Origin: an uncultured Bacteroidales bacterium
GTDB taxonomy: Bacteria > Bacteroidota > Bacteroidia > Bacteroidales > F082
Assembly: GCA_937902805.1 (NCBI GenBank)
Contig: CALEMB010000219.1
Location: 1 to 18,941, forward strand
Length of the DNA: 18,941 bases
Reading direction: 5' to 3'
Made by a program: the position numbers and the translations under genes. The notes beneath the pieces are model-generated. The model was not told the origin of the DNA. It did not search any database and was given only the letters and a program-made list of their open reading frames with translations. Below, one piece after another: positions 1 through 8,084 of this stretch; position 1 is the stretch's first letter; each line of letters starts with the position of its first letter.

Positions 1-5
1 CGATC

Positions 6-1238
6 TTAGCCTTTGCGGGTGTTGTAATAGTAGTAATACAGCTTGTAGCAGTTATTGGTCTCCCAGTGGTTGCCTTCGGTCAGGTCGGTCATCACCTCAC
101 CGCTGTTACGGTCGATGGTGACAAACATGAAGTTATAATAGCCTTGCTTGAGCACCATGGAGCAGGTGTAGCCACGCAGGCGGTAGTCGTAGCGCATCTT
201 GTTGCTCTCGTTGAAGCACCAGTCGTTGAGGGCGCCCATGATGTAGAGGTCTTCATGTGTCAGCGGTGCCTCGCTCTTGTAGAAGAAATTCACGCGGCAA
301 TAGTCGGCCTCGGTGGCATTGTCAAGTTCCTCGTTCTCCACATAGATGAATTTCTCGCCATGGATGTCTTCAAACGAAGCGTATGCTTTTCGCGCCCTCG
401 GCTCGCAGGTCGTGATGTCTATCTCAAACGACTCATCGGTTTGACGGATATGCGCCAGGTTTTCCGACTGGAAATAGAAGTTGCTGGAATTGAAGCGCCT
501 GTATTGGTTGGTGGCCTCAAAAACCGTCTGGGGATGATGTTCAAAGGAGAGGTAATCGGGATAGACGTACGTGGGCTTCAGTCCCTCAGCGGCATTGTCC
601 CAGCGTCCATTCTGGCGTATGGTCAGAAAGCTGTATTGCTGGGTGTTGCCCGTAAGATAATTATTCATGTTCACCCTGATGTCAAGCTGCTGGTGGGTAT
701 CGGTGAGCGCCAAATCGTCGGGATAGCGCGGCACGGTGACGCTAATATGGGCTTTCTCGTCGACCACCATGAAACGGCGCGTGAAATACAAGTCATCCAG
801 GTCGTCGCCAAAAACGATGAGGAGATAGTTGCCCGAAACGAGCGGCATCATATCCTCATTGGGGAACTTAAGATGATAGTTGACGTATTCTATCAAGGTG
901 TTGCGCGAGAAGGCGTAGTCGTCCAAACGGTCCGAGTCGAAGCCCGAAGCATATTGTATGCGTTGCATATCGGTAGGCTGCCAGTCGTGGCTGCAATGGA
1001 TGAAGGTGTAGTTGAGCACCTCACCCTGCCCGTCAATGATGTCGAACGACAATGTCAGGCGTTCCCTCATGTCGTCCAAAGGAATGATGGGGTCTTTCAG
1101 CTGGTCGCCGTCAGCGTAAAGCTGCACGGTCTGCACTTCAGGCTTATAGATGAGGTTGCCGCAAAGCAGATCGAAGCCTTGCGCAACAAGGCCCGATGCC
1201 AAACAAAGCAGTCCTATTAATAAGGTGTATCTTTTCAT
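6..1238 (-). CDS. Type IX secretion system plug protein (DUF5103 family)
   Basis: A 410-aa exported protein. I place the start at the ATG at 1236-1238: it gives a clean signal peptide (MKRYTLLIGLLCLASGLVAQ) and lies just downstream of a TAnnTTTG promoter. A longer frame back to 1352 would add 38 residues read from repeat DNA. Family features visible are an N-terminal beta-rich domain with LSFDIIDGQGEVLNYTFIHC, HDWQPTDMQ, the SGNYLLIVFGDD stretch and the TRRFMVVDE segment, followed by a C-terminal domain with YIMGALNDW. In Flavobacterium the homologous Plug protein closes the periplasmic end of the SprA/Sov translocon when PorV and substrate are absent; that role is inferred here from family. 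The C-terminus is tyrosine-rich (KLYYYYYNTRKG). The gene ends 5 bases inside the window, so its downstream neighbour is unknown. The family call is confident, the exact role less so. Confidence 0.85.
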   Translation of the reverse strand: MKRYTLLIGLLCLASGLVAQGFDLLCGNLIYKPEVQTVQLYADGDQLKDPIIPLDDMRERLTLSFDIIDGQGEVLNYTFIHCSHDWQPTDMQRIQYASGFDSDRLDDYAFSRNTLIEYVNYHLKFPNEDMMPLVSGNYLLIVFGDDLDDLYFTRRFMVVDEKAHISVTVPRYPDDLALTDTHQQLDIRVNMNNYLTGNTQQYSFLTIRQNGRWDNAAEGLKPTYVYPDYLSFEHHPQTVFEATNQYRRFNSSNFYFQSENLAHIRQTDESFEIDITTCEPRARKAYASFEDIHGEKFIYVENEELDNATEADYCRVNFFYKSEAPLTHEDLYIMGALNDWCFNESNKMRYDYRLRGYTCSMVLKQGYYNFMFVTIDRNSGEVMTDLTEGNHWETNNCYKLYYYYYNTRKG

Positions 1239-1259
1239 TTTACATGGGTTTATTATGCG

Positions 1260-1267
1260 CAAAAATA
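1260..1267 (-). promoter_or_regulatory. Promoter -7 element for the T9SS plug gene
   Basis: The minus strand reads TATTTTTG, an exact match to the Bacteroidota -7 consensus TAnnTTTG, about 22 nt upstream of the plug start codon. The -33 element is poor (TTTA about 16 nt further up). The transcription start would be near 1253. Confidence 0.5.
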
Positions 1268-1289
1268 CAAAAATTATTCCATGTAAATG

Positions 1290-1422
1290 GATTCCCTTTC
1301 GGGAATGGAGCAGTTCGCAATTAATACAACTACGGCGGTCAGATAAGTCCATTAAACCACGAACCTAACTGACCGCCGTCCTTTATTGACTATTTCTTAC
1401 TCCATTCCCGAAGGGAATCTCC
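1290..1422. repeat. Nested inverted-repeat (REP/MITE-like) element
   Basis: Between the HIT gene and the plug gene lies a roughly 133-bp unit bounded by near-identical inverted copies. The left arm, ATTCCCTTTCGGGAATGGAG (1291-1310), matches the reverse complement of the right arm (1400-1418) apart from a 1-nt indel. Each arm is itself a small hairpin: ATTCCC/GGGAAT with loops of 4 and 3 nt. Inside is a second perfect 11-bp inverted repeat, ACGGCGGTCAG (1332-1342) against CTGACCGCCGT (1369-1379). The right arm touches the HIT stop codon at 1423. No protein is encoded. It could act as a transcript-end structure for the HIT gene, but no U-tract follows the stems, so a mobile palindromic repeat is the better reading. 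Confidence 0.6.
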
Positions 1423-1815
1423 TTAAAGTTGCGCCACGATGCTTTTCTGCACCTCAACGAACTCTTCCTGGGTCAGCTGTACATGTTCCTTCTTGAAGTC
1501 CATGTCGCCTTCCTTGGTGATGGGGATAAGGTGAATGTGGGCATGAGGCACCTCCAAGCCGATGACGGCCACAGCGATGCGTTTGCAAGGCACGGCCTTC
1601 TCAATGGCTTTGGCCACTTTCTTGGCGAAGACCATCATGGCGCCAATCTCGTCATCGTCGAGATTGAAGATGTAGTCATCCTCGTGCTTGGGCACCACCA
1701 AAGTATGGCCTTTCATCACGGGGTTGATGTCGAGAAACGCGAAGAAGCGTTCGTCTTCGGCAATCTTATAGCAAGGGATTTCACCTTGGATGATTCTTGA
1801 AAAGATGGTTGCCAT
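1423..1815 (-). CDS. HIT family protein (histidine triad nucleotide hydrolase/transferase)
   Basis: A 130-aa cytoplasmic protein of normal HIT length. The triad HAHIHLIP sits at residues 91-98, with the upstream FLDINPVMKGHTLVVPKH block (27-44) typical of Hint-type proteins, which bind purine nucleotides and hydrolyse nucleoside phosphoramidates or related phosphoanhydrides. All three triad histidines are present, so it should be active. It starts 11 nt after the greA stop codon on the same strand, so the two are very likely one transcript. The C-terminus is KSIVAQL, and its stop abuts the right arm of the inverted-repeat element. The physiological substrate cannot be read from sequence. Confidence 0.93.
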   Translation of the reverse strand: MATIFSRIIQGEIPCYKIAEDERFFAFLDINPVMKGHTLVVPKHEDDYIFNLDDDEIGAMMVFAKKVAKAIEKAVPCKRIAVAVIGLEVPHAHIHLIPITKEGDMDFKKEHVQLTQEEFVEVQKSIVAQL

Positions 1816-1826
1816 AGTTCTTGCTT

Positions 1827-2300
1827 TTAACGGGTGATTTCAACGATTTCGAACTGCACCTTACCAGCGGGCACCTGAATCTCGGCCACGTCACCCACTT
1901 GCTTACCCAGCAGGCCTTGGCCGATGGGCGAGTTGATGGAGAGCTTGCCTTCCTTGAAGTTAGCTTCCTTCTCGGGCACGATAGCGTAAGTCATCATCAT
2001 TCCCGACTTGGTGTTTTTGATTTTCACGGTCGAATAGAGCAACACTTTCGAGTTGTCAATCTTCGACTCGTCAAGGATGCGGGCGTTGAAAATCAAGTCT
2101 TGCAACTCTGCAATCTTGGCTTCAAGCAGGCCTTGGGCTTCCTTGGCAGCGTCATACTCGGCGTTTTCCGAGAGGTCGCCTTTGTCGCGAGCCTCTTGGA
2201 TAGCAAGGACGATACGCGGCCTCTCGCGAAGGATAAGGTCATCGAGTTCGTCTTTCAGTTTCTGCAACCCCTCAGGGGTAAAGTATTTAATTTCTGACAT
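1827..2300 (-). CDS. greA: Transcription elongation factor GreA
   Basis: At 157 aa this is standard GreA size. GreA enters the RNA polymerase secondary channel and stimulates cleavage of backtracked transcripts. The N-terminal coiled coil spans about residues 8-75, with the tip motif GDLSENAEYDAAKE (41-54) that carries the acidic residues D42 and E45 needed to coordinate the catalytic metal. The C-terminal FKBP-like domain follows (about 82-157), with the signature SPIGQGLLGKQVGD (124-137). The start MSEIKYFTPEGLQKL matches Bacteroidota homologues. It is first in a pair with the HIT gene. Its leader contains a terminator-like hairpin between the likely promoter (2378-2385) and the start codon. 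Confidence 0.97.
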   Translation of the reverse strand: MSEIKYFTPEGLQKLKDELDDLILRERPRIVLAIQEARDKGDLSENAEYDAAKEAQGLLEAKIAELQDLIFNARILDESKIDNSKVLLYSTVKIKNTKSGMMMTYAIVPEKEANFKEGKLSINSPIGQGLLGKQVGDVAEIQVPAGKVQFEIVEITR

Positions 2301-2327
2301 GACTTAGGTTTTACTCAAAAAAGTGTC

Positions 2328-2359
2328 AAAAAAGGAGACCCTTACCGAAATAAGGGTCT
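2328..2359 (-). terminator. Intrinsic terminator/possible attenuator in the greA leader
   Basis: A perfect 9-bp inverted repeat, AGACCCTTA (2336-2344) and TAAGGGTCT (2351-2359), with a 6-nt loop. On the minus strand it is followed by CC and six T residues (2333-2328), the form of a rho-independent terminator. It lies 53 nt past the stop of the PorV/PorQ-family gene, so it should end the receptor operon. It also lies downstream of the greA promoter candidate, so greA transcripts must read through it. Confidence 0.8.
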
Positions 2360-2377
2360 TCCTTTGGTTTGCGAGTG

Positions 2378-2409
2378 CAAAAATACGAATTATTTCTTTT
2401 CCTTGCTAA
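2378..2409 (-). promoter_or_regulatory. Probable greA promoter
   Basis: The minus strand carries TATTTTTG (2385-2378), an exact TAnnTTTG -7 element. TTAG (2409-2406) lies 20 nt upstream as a one-mismatch -33 element. The transcription start would be near 2371, giving a roughly 70-nt greA leader that contains the hairpin at 2336-2359. Confidence 0.55.
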
Positions 2410-2412
2410 GAA

Positions 2413-3498
2413 TTAGAAAATAATTCTTGCACCAACGCTGTGCGTACCGTTGAAGGTGTACGTGTCTCTGTAAGAATAGTCGATGGCAAGTTTCACACCG
2501 TCTTCTTTCTTCGACAGCGGCACTTGCACGGAAAGACCAGCGCTAAGACCTCTGTTGATATTCATGCAGTTGAGGTCATCGAGGATACCAGCCTTCGACC
2601 AGATACCATTCTCATAGGTGTAACCGGCACGAAGCAGCAGGATTTCCTTCCAGCCATATTCCAAGCCAAGGGTGAATTGGTCGTTGGTGAAGGAGTTGGA
2701 AGCGAAGTTACCTGCAATGGTGATCCTGTGCTGTTCGGCAAACAGGAAGTCGTAGGCGGCAGAGATGCTCAATTGTGTGGGCAACTCGAAGTCGTCGACG
2801 CGCTGCACCATGGTGAACTGTTGCGTGCTACCCTCAACGAGGAAAGCTCTGAACGAAAGACCGTCACCCGAGAACTTCATGGTGGGTCCGATGTTCTTCA
2901 GCGTAACACCGAAGTGGATGTTGTCGTAAGGACCAGTGACATACTGGATGGCAGCGTCCAAAGCGACACCCACACCGCTCATATCCTTAATGGACTCGCT
3001 GATGATCTTCAAGTTGACACCGCCGCTGATACTGTTGGAGAACGACTTGGCGAAGGACAAATTGATGTTCATTAGGTTGGGCTTGAAAGTACCAAGACCA
3101 CCATCAGGGTTCTGAGTAGTATTGATTTCAATCGCACCGATGGAGAAGGTCATGAACGACAGACCCAACACGCTGGATTCGCCCACACGGGCCAAGACAC
3201 CGAACGAGGAGATTCTCGTGTCGTTACCGCAGCCCTGCAGCCACCAGGTATGGCTGAAGTCCAGATCGATGGTATGGCATGAGGTGATACCGGCCACGTT
3301 GCCGAAGATGGCATCGACGCCATGCACCATTGACATGCCTGCATTACCCCAGCCCGACGAGGCTGCCCATGGGTTGATGAGCAACTCCGAAGCACCAGCT
3401 TGGCCTGAACGGTCTTTATTTCCTGCAAATGCCTGAGGAGCACTTAATCCCATAAGGATTACAAAGCTCAAGACGATATATCTAAATGATTTCTTCAT
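2413..3498 (-). CDS. PorV/PorQ family outer-membrane beta-barrel protein
   Basis: A 361-aa protein with a signal peptide (MKKSFRYIVLSFVILMGLSA, likely cut after AFA). The mature N-terminal block GASELLINPWAASSGWGNAG followed by VDAIFGNVAGI is characteristic of the PorV/PorQ (UPF0164-like) FadL-type barrels. The rest alternates short amphipathic beta strands and ends in an aromatic residue (GARIIF), as outer-membrane barrels do. True PorV shuttles T9SS substrates from the SprA/Sov pore to the attachment machinery; PorQ acts with PorZ. This copy is the last gene of an operon with a giant secreted protein and a TonB receptor, so a dedicated partner for that secreted protein is my inference. It starts 37 nt after the preceding stop. 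I cannot tell whether it is the canonical PorV of this genome or a paralogue. Confidence 0.85.
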   Translation of the reverse strand: MKKSFRYIVLSFVILMGLSAPQAFAGNKDRSGQAGASELLINPWAASSGWGNAGMSMVHGVDAIFGNVAGITSCHTIDLDFSHTWWLQGCGNDTRISSFGVLARVGESSVLGLSFMTFSIGAIEINTTQNPDGGLGTFKPNLMNINLSFAKSFSNSISGGVNLKIISESIKDMSGVGVALDAAIQYVTGPYDNIHFGVTLKNIGPTMKFSGDGLSFRAFLVEGSTQQFTMVQRVDDFELPTQLSISAAYDFLFAEQHRITIAGNFASNSFTNDQFTLGLEYGWKEILLLRAGYTYENGIWSKAGILDDLNCMNINRGLSAGLSVQVPLSKKEDGVKLAIDYSYRDTYTFNGTHSVGARIIF

Positions 3499-3535
3499 GA
3501 TGATAAGTTATTTACGGTTAGCAATTACATTAAAT

Positions 3536-6500
3536 TTAGAATGTATTCAGGTCAACTTGACGCATAGCACCAAAGAACTTGATGACTCTCTCGCTACCGC
3601 TGGTCAAATCCTTGATGTGGATCAAGTAGAAGCCACTTGCGATAGGAGTGTTAGCGAAGTTCGTGAGGTCCCAATCGATGTTCGGGCTGTCGTTATCTTT
3701 ACGGAACTGACGCACCTTCGTGCCACTCAGTGTGTAGATGGAAACCACGCACTTTCTGGGCAGGTTGGCAATCTTAACCCTGTTGGTTAGGGCATTGCCT
3801 TCGTAGGAGTCATAAGCATAGTAAGGATTCGGCACCACTCTGACGAGGTTGAGGTCACTCTCGGTCTTCTCCGGATCGTTGGCAACCGGATCCCAACCTT
3901 CAATGGCGAACTCATACTTAGGATTCAGGTTGTTGATCATCAGGTCTTCGTTTTCGGTCTGCATCTCATAACCGTAACCAGGAGCGTAAGGCTTGGAGAT
4001 ACGGATGCGGATGCGGCAGTCGTTGCCGTTGGGCAGCCATTCCACGCCTTCGATACCCATTGGCATACCAATCCATTCAACCATCTTATAGAGAGCGGCA
4101 TTCAAGGAGTTGGCAACACCAGTGTTCGAGGTGGACTGGATGTAGTTCATCGTGTTGTAGAGCAACTGACCACCATCGTATGCGAAGTTCTTCACTTGTT
4201 TGTAAGGTGACGAAGCAAGCAACTGGATGGAGTCCATACGCCAGACGTAGACGAAGTGCTTACCGCCAAACACAGGCTCGCTGTCGGAGCCACGGAAGAT
4301 AGCAGGATCTAAGAGTTGCGACTGCTCACCGTAAAGTTGGTCGACAGTGGCTTTCTGCAACTTGGCAGGGTTGAACTTCATGTCGCGACCGCCCAAGTCC
4401 TCAAGGTAAGAGTCTTCACCGTAGGCGATGTTCAAACGGGCACCAGTTTCAACGTCAATGGCATAGCCCGGGAACCAGCCCATACCTTGTTCGGCAATGT
4501 AAGCGGGGTTGTTAGGATCGGTCGGATCGGGTTCGATGCCGAGATCTTCGCAAGTCTTACCAGCGGGGTTGATGGACGCGTGCTTACGGATGTAGAAGCG
4601 GTTTGTATTACCTTCGGAGAGGTTCTTGTCAGTACACATCTCAATGACGGGGCAGCGGCTCCACTTCGTGGTATCGGCAGTGAAGACGATATCGACGCTT
4701 GCCGTCTTCTTGAAGCCATTGTCGTAGCGGGCGTTACTTCCGTAGAGAGGTCCTGGGTTGTCGGCATTGCCTTGCTTCCAGAAAGAGGTGAGCAGAGCAG
4801 GTGCCCAAGTGCGTTGGGCTAGTTTCTCATAGTTCTCGTTCGGGTCCCAAGGTTTGTTAGCACCCGAAGCATTCGATTCAGCGGAGCAATCATAGTCGTT
4901 GGTATACTTCTGGTCAATTGAAGCATAGGTTCCGGAACGGATCCAGTTCAGGTAGGAATCAGGAATATCAACGTCGCGAATACCATCTAACCAAGGACTG
5001 GTAGGATCTTCAAATTCAATCGAGGAGACGATAACACCGTTATTGGGAGCAACCACAGTATAATAGTCGTGCCAGTTCTCTTCATGTTCAGGACCATCGG
5101 TACCACCAGTGGGAACATCGTAGTACTCACCGACCCAAATACGACCGTTGTCGTAAGGCTGGCCGATGGTGATGGAGATACCGCGGTCGATGAACATCTG
5201 CTCGTTCGAGTAGACAGTCGTGGTATCGCTATAGATGGTATCATTGTCATCAAGGTCAATCAAGCACCAGTTGTTAACCATACGGGCAGCAGAGTCGCCT
5301 CTGATTTCACTGTTCATAGTGATATTGTGCGTGTATTTCTCATACATCTCATCGAACAAAATCTGGTAGTGGTGTGACTTCACATTCAACGGGTCGACAA
5401 TCTTGACATCGATAGGACCGAAGCCAGCCTTGTAGACGGGATGGTAGGAAATCGGATAGTTAGGGCTACCGAAGCGGTTGGTGGTGTCGTTGGCGATCTT
5501 CACATTGCCGTTTTCATCGAACAGGATCTCGTTAATGGTCTCATCGGTGAGTTCGAGTTCGTTGCCACCATTACCCACACCGACGATACGAGTAACAGAA
5601 GGACTGTCACCGTAAGCGGCTCTCAGCACAGTACCATTGACGGTCTTATGCGGAACAGCGGAGTAGAGTTGGATGTTCTTTCTACCCTCGAGGTAAGGCT
5701 TCTTCTGGCCTTGCAGACCGAGAGCGTCATCTTGGTTGTAGGGCAGATAATTATTATAGGAGTAAGCCACAGCCATGAAGTAATAGGTCTTGTGGTTCAC
5801 CAGGCTCGGGTTGTCGCCAGTGGCAAACTTGTCGTCAGTCAAGACAAAGCTATGGGTGATACCGGCATCGCCACCCACGACTTTCATCTTAGGCACATTG
5901 GCGTGCAACGATTCATCGTACTCGTAGTTGAGCAGGCTGGTCACGTTATTGCGAATGTCGCACTGGAACACCAAACGAGCCTTGTCGGTATTACTGAGTT
6001 CGTCGGCACCGACTTCGTCATTAGCAAGCTGATAGACTTTATAACCTTCGAAGCGATAGTATCTGTCGTAGAAATACTCAGTGGTGTTGAATTGTTCGAT
6101 AGTGCTATAGAACACGGAATCGACACCATGATAATTAGCGTGGACAGTGTCATAATAGCCCTCCGATTCAACTCTCGAAACCGGGATTTCGGGGTCAAGT
6201 TCGATGTACTTTTCCTTGTAGTTGTTCGAGGAAGGAGTGTTCGACAGATAGATAATCAGCTGTTGGTCAAGCTCACGGATGGTCAGGTCAGGAGCATTGG
6301 GGCCGTCGATGACCTTGAAGCAGTTGTCGAACAAAGCTTGGCACTTGTCGTCGACCACGCGCAGCAGTTCGACAGAAGCCCAGGCACCGCCCGAAGTGGC
6401 ACGTGCCCACGGCACACCGAAGGTGATGTAGTTAACAGCACCGGGTTCCAAGGTGAAGGGGCCAGCGGACTGCATGAAACGACGGTCGTTAGGTGCATTG

Positions 6501-8047
6501 CCGCAGGTTTCTTCCGACCAGAACTTGCCGTCCTGGTTATAGCCACCCGCAGGAGGCATGCCACCGGTACCCCAGTTCCACGGGTCGGAGTCGCCAGGGA
6601 ACATGAAGTCGCACTCGGGGCCGACCACGTCGTTACCAGAGAAAGCGTTGCCACCATAGCGCATCTTGGCACCATTCTTCCAAATACCACGCAGGTAGTT
6701 GTAATACTGGGGAGCAGTCTTCGGGTCACCGTTGTCTGTGTCGGAGTTGTTGTGATACACGAAACGGCGCATACCGAAACGTTCGTCGTCAATGATGCCG
6801 TTGCCGAAGTTCACACCGTTGATGCTTTCGTCAACCATTTGGACGGAGTCGGTGGCCACCAGGACGGAGTCGCCACTGACGGGGTCGAGCACTTGAACAT
6901 AAGTATAAGAGTACTTGGGGTTATCGATACCATCGGCATCCATGTAGGGACCTTGGAAGAAGTCGATACCGATCGCCGGAGGCTGGTTACCGTAGGCTTC
7001 GGGTTCACCGCTGCCGTCGACAGCCTTACCGTTGTAGCCGTAGCCGAGACCACGAGCAACGTCGCAACCTACATAGTCGTCCCAACCATAACCGAGGTCA
7101 ACGTCGGTCCAAGGCGAGAAGTAAGTTCCCGTCAAGGTGTAGGTAGAACGGTTGATGATTTCGTAGGAATAGAAGGTCATGTTGTTGATTTCGTCGTTGG
7201 TGGCGAAAGCAAAAGCTTGGGCACGCACCTCGATACCGATGGCCTGGCCGCCGGACTCGGTGTGTGAAGCACCTTTATCATTGAAGATCCACCACAGGGT
7301 TTGGTCACCCTTCAGCACTTGGTCGGCGAGGATGGAGCCATGCATCGTACCATACTCTGCTTCTTCCATGGTAGCAACCTTGGTGTGGCAGAGTGTGTTG
7401 TCGATGTCGTAGTAAGGATAGTCACCTTTTTCGGGTTCGTATTTACCATTGCCATCATAGTCGTAGAAGGGAGCCAAATAGTTAGAAACACCTTCATCTT
7501 CATTACCGGGATGTGCAGGCCAGTTCTTGATGATGGACGGAATCTCTTCGTCGATACTTCCGTCGGCAAAATCGTTAAGGAATTCATCGACTTCAGCACG
7601 GGTAATCTTGAAGATCTTGTCCCATCTGGCGCAAGTAGCGTTGTCGATAGAGGCCTTGCCGTCGACGGTCAGAGGGCCAGTGTAGTAGTCGTTACCGACC
7701 TGACGGAAACGCAAGGCGGCGCACTTCAGCTGGTCGTTGACATCGACACCAGCGATCCACAGTGAACCTGCGAACAAGGAGGTAGTGGGGCTGTTGGCGG
7801 GGATGTAATACTTTGAACCCGTACCAGCGGGAAGGTCCCACCACATATCACCACCAGAGTTGATACGTGTCCTAACGTTGTTGATGTCCAACCATTCAAA
7901 CGAAGAGGATGGCGTACATCCGGCTGCGGTGACGGCACGCTGGCCTTTGTTGCCAGATTGCTCGTACAGGTACTTCTCAGCCTTTCCTGGAATCACAGCG
8001 CCTACGATGAACAGCGCTGCAAACATAATTCGAAATATATTCTTCAT
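3536..8047 (-). CDS. Giant secreted/surface protein with C-terminal sorting-like domain
   Basis: A 1503-aa protein of unknown function. The signal peptide is MKNIFRIMFAALFIVGAVIP, cut near GKA. The N-terminal region contains NNVRTRINSGGDMWWDLPAG (57-75) and SLFAGSLWIAGVDVN (90-104), blocks I recall from large uncharacterised Bacteroidota surface proteins. YDYDGNGKYEPEKGDYP (195-211) looks like an EF-hand or dockerin-type calcium loop. The last roughly 104 residues (1400-1503) begin VVPNPYYAY and continue with VSIYTLSGTKVRQF, WDLTN and ASGFYLIHI. They resemble T9SS type A C-terminal domains but continue about 10 residues past the usual end (FFGAMRQVDLNTF). No catalytic motif was recognised. 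It is the middle gene of a tight operon, with 37-nt gaps on both sides. Export through T9SS, with the adjacent PorV-like barrel as partner, is inference. Confidence 0.75.
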   Translation of the reverse strand: MKNIFRIMFAALFIVGAVIPGKAEKYLYEQSGNKGQRAVTAAGCTPSSSFEWLDINNVRTRINSGGDMWWDLPAGTGSKYYIPANSPTTSLFAGSLWIAGVDVNDQLKCAALRFRQVGNDYYTGPLTVDGKASIDNATCARWDKIFKITRAEVDEFLNDFADGSIDEEIPSIIKNWPAHPGNEDEGVSNYLAPFYDYDGNGKYEPEKGDYPYYDIDNTLCHTKVATMEEAEYGTMHGSILADQVLKGDQTLWWIFNDKGASHTESGGQAIGIEVRAQAFAFATNDEINNMTFYSYEIINRSTYTLTGTYFSPWTDVDLGYGWDDYVGCDVARGLGYGYNGKAVDGSGEPEAYGNQPPAIGIDFFQGPYMDADGIDNPKYSYTYVQVLDPVSGDSVLVATDSVQMVDESINGVNFGNGIIDDERFGMRRFVYHNNSDTDNGDPKTAPQYYNYLRGIWKNGAKMRYGGNAFSGNDVVGPECDFMFPGDSDPWNWGTGGMPPAGGYNQDGKFWSEETCGNAPNDRRFMQSAGPFTLEPGAVNYITFGVPWARATSGGAWASVELLRVVDDKCQALFDNCFKVIDGPNAPDLTIRELDQQLIIYLSNTPSSNNYKEKYIELDPEIPVSRVESEGYYDTVHANYHGVDSVFYSTIEQFNTTEYFYDRYYRFEGYKVYQLANDEVGADELSNTDKARLVFQCDIRNNVTSLLNYEYDESLHANVPKMKVVGGDAGITHSFVLTDDKFATGDNPSLVNHKTYYFMAVAYSYNNYLPYNQDDALGLQGQKKPYLEGRKNIQLYSAVPHKTVNGTVLRAAYGDSPSVTRIVGVGNGGNELELTDETINEILFDENGNVKIANDTTNRFGSPNYPISYHPVYKAGFGPIDVKIVDPLNVKSHHYQILFDEMYEKYTHNITMNSEIRGDSAARMVNNWCLIDLDDNDTIYSDTTTVYSNEQMFIDRGISITIGQPYDNGRIWVGEYYDVPTGGTDGPEHEENWHDYYTVVAPNNGVIVSSIEFEDPTSPWLDGIRDVDIPDSYLNWIRSGTYASIDQKYTNDYDCSAESNASGANKPWDPNENYEKLAQRTWAPALLTSFWKQGNADNPGPLYGSNARYDNGFKKTASVDIVFTADTTKWSRCPVIEMCTDKNLSEGNTNRFYIRKHASINPAGKTCEDLGIEPDPTDPNNPAYIAEQGMGWFPGYAIDVETGARLNIAYGEDSYLEDLGGRDMKFNPAKLQKATVDQLYGEQSQLLDPAIFRGSDSEPVFGGKHFVYVWRMDSIQLLASSPYKQVKNFAYDGGQLLYNTMNYIQSTSNTGVANSLNAALYKMVEWIGMPMGIEGVEWLPNGNDCRIRIRISKPYAPGYGYEMQTENEDLMINNLNPKYEFAIEGWDPVANDPEKTESDLNLVRVVPNPYYAYDSYEGNALTNRVKIANLPRKCVVSIYTLSGTKVRQFRKDNDSPNIDWDLTNFANTPIASGFYLIHIKDLTSGSERVIKFFGAMRQVDLNTF

Positions 8048-8084
8048 AATACTTATAATTTATCGTTATGAATTGTCTCGCATT

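Noticed and set aside
66..1220. Long open frame on the plus strand opposite the plug gene (384 codons).
   Set aside because: It mirrors the codon bias of the real minus-strand gene and has no recognisable domain, signal peptide or family motif.
1332..1379. 11-bp inverted repeat considered as the HIT gene terminator.
   Set aside because: No T-run follows on the minus strand and the loop is 26 nt; it fits better as the inner part of a nested repeat element.
5441..7267. A 608-codon open frame on the plus strand antisense to the giant secreted protein.
   Set aside because: Val/Ile/Gly-rich composition with no domain; explained by third-position C/G bias of the true gene, which has a signal peptide and operon context.
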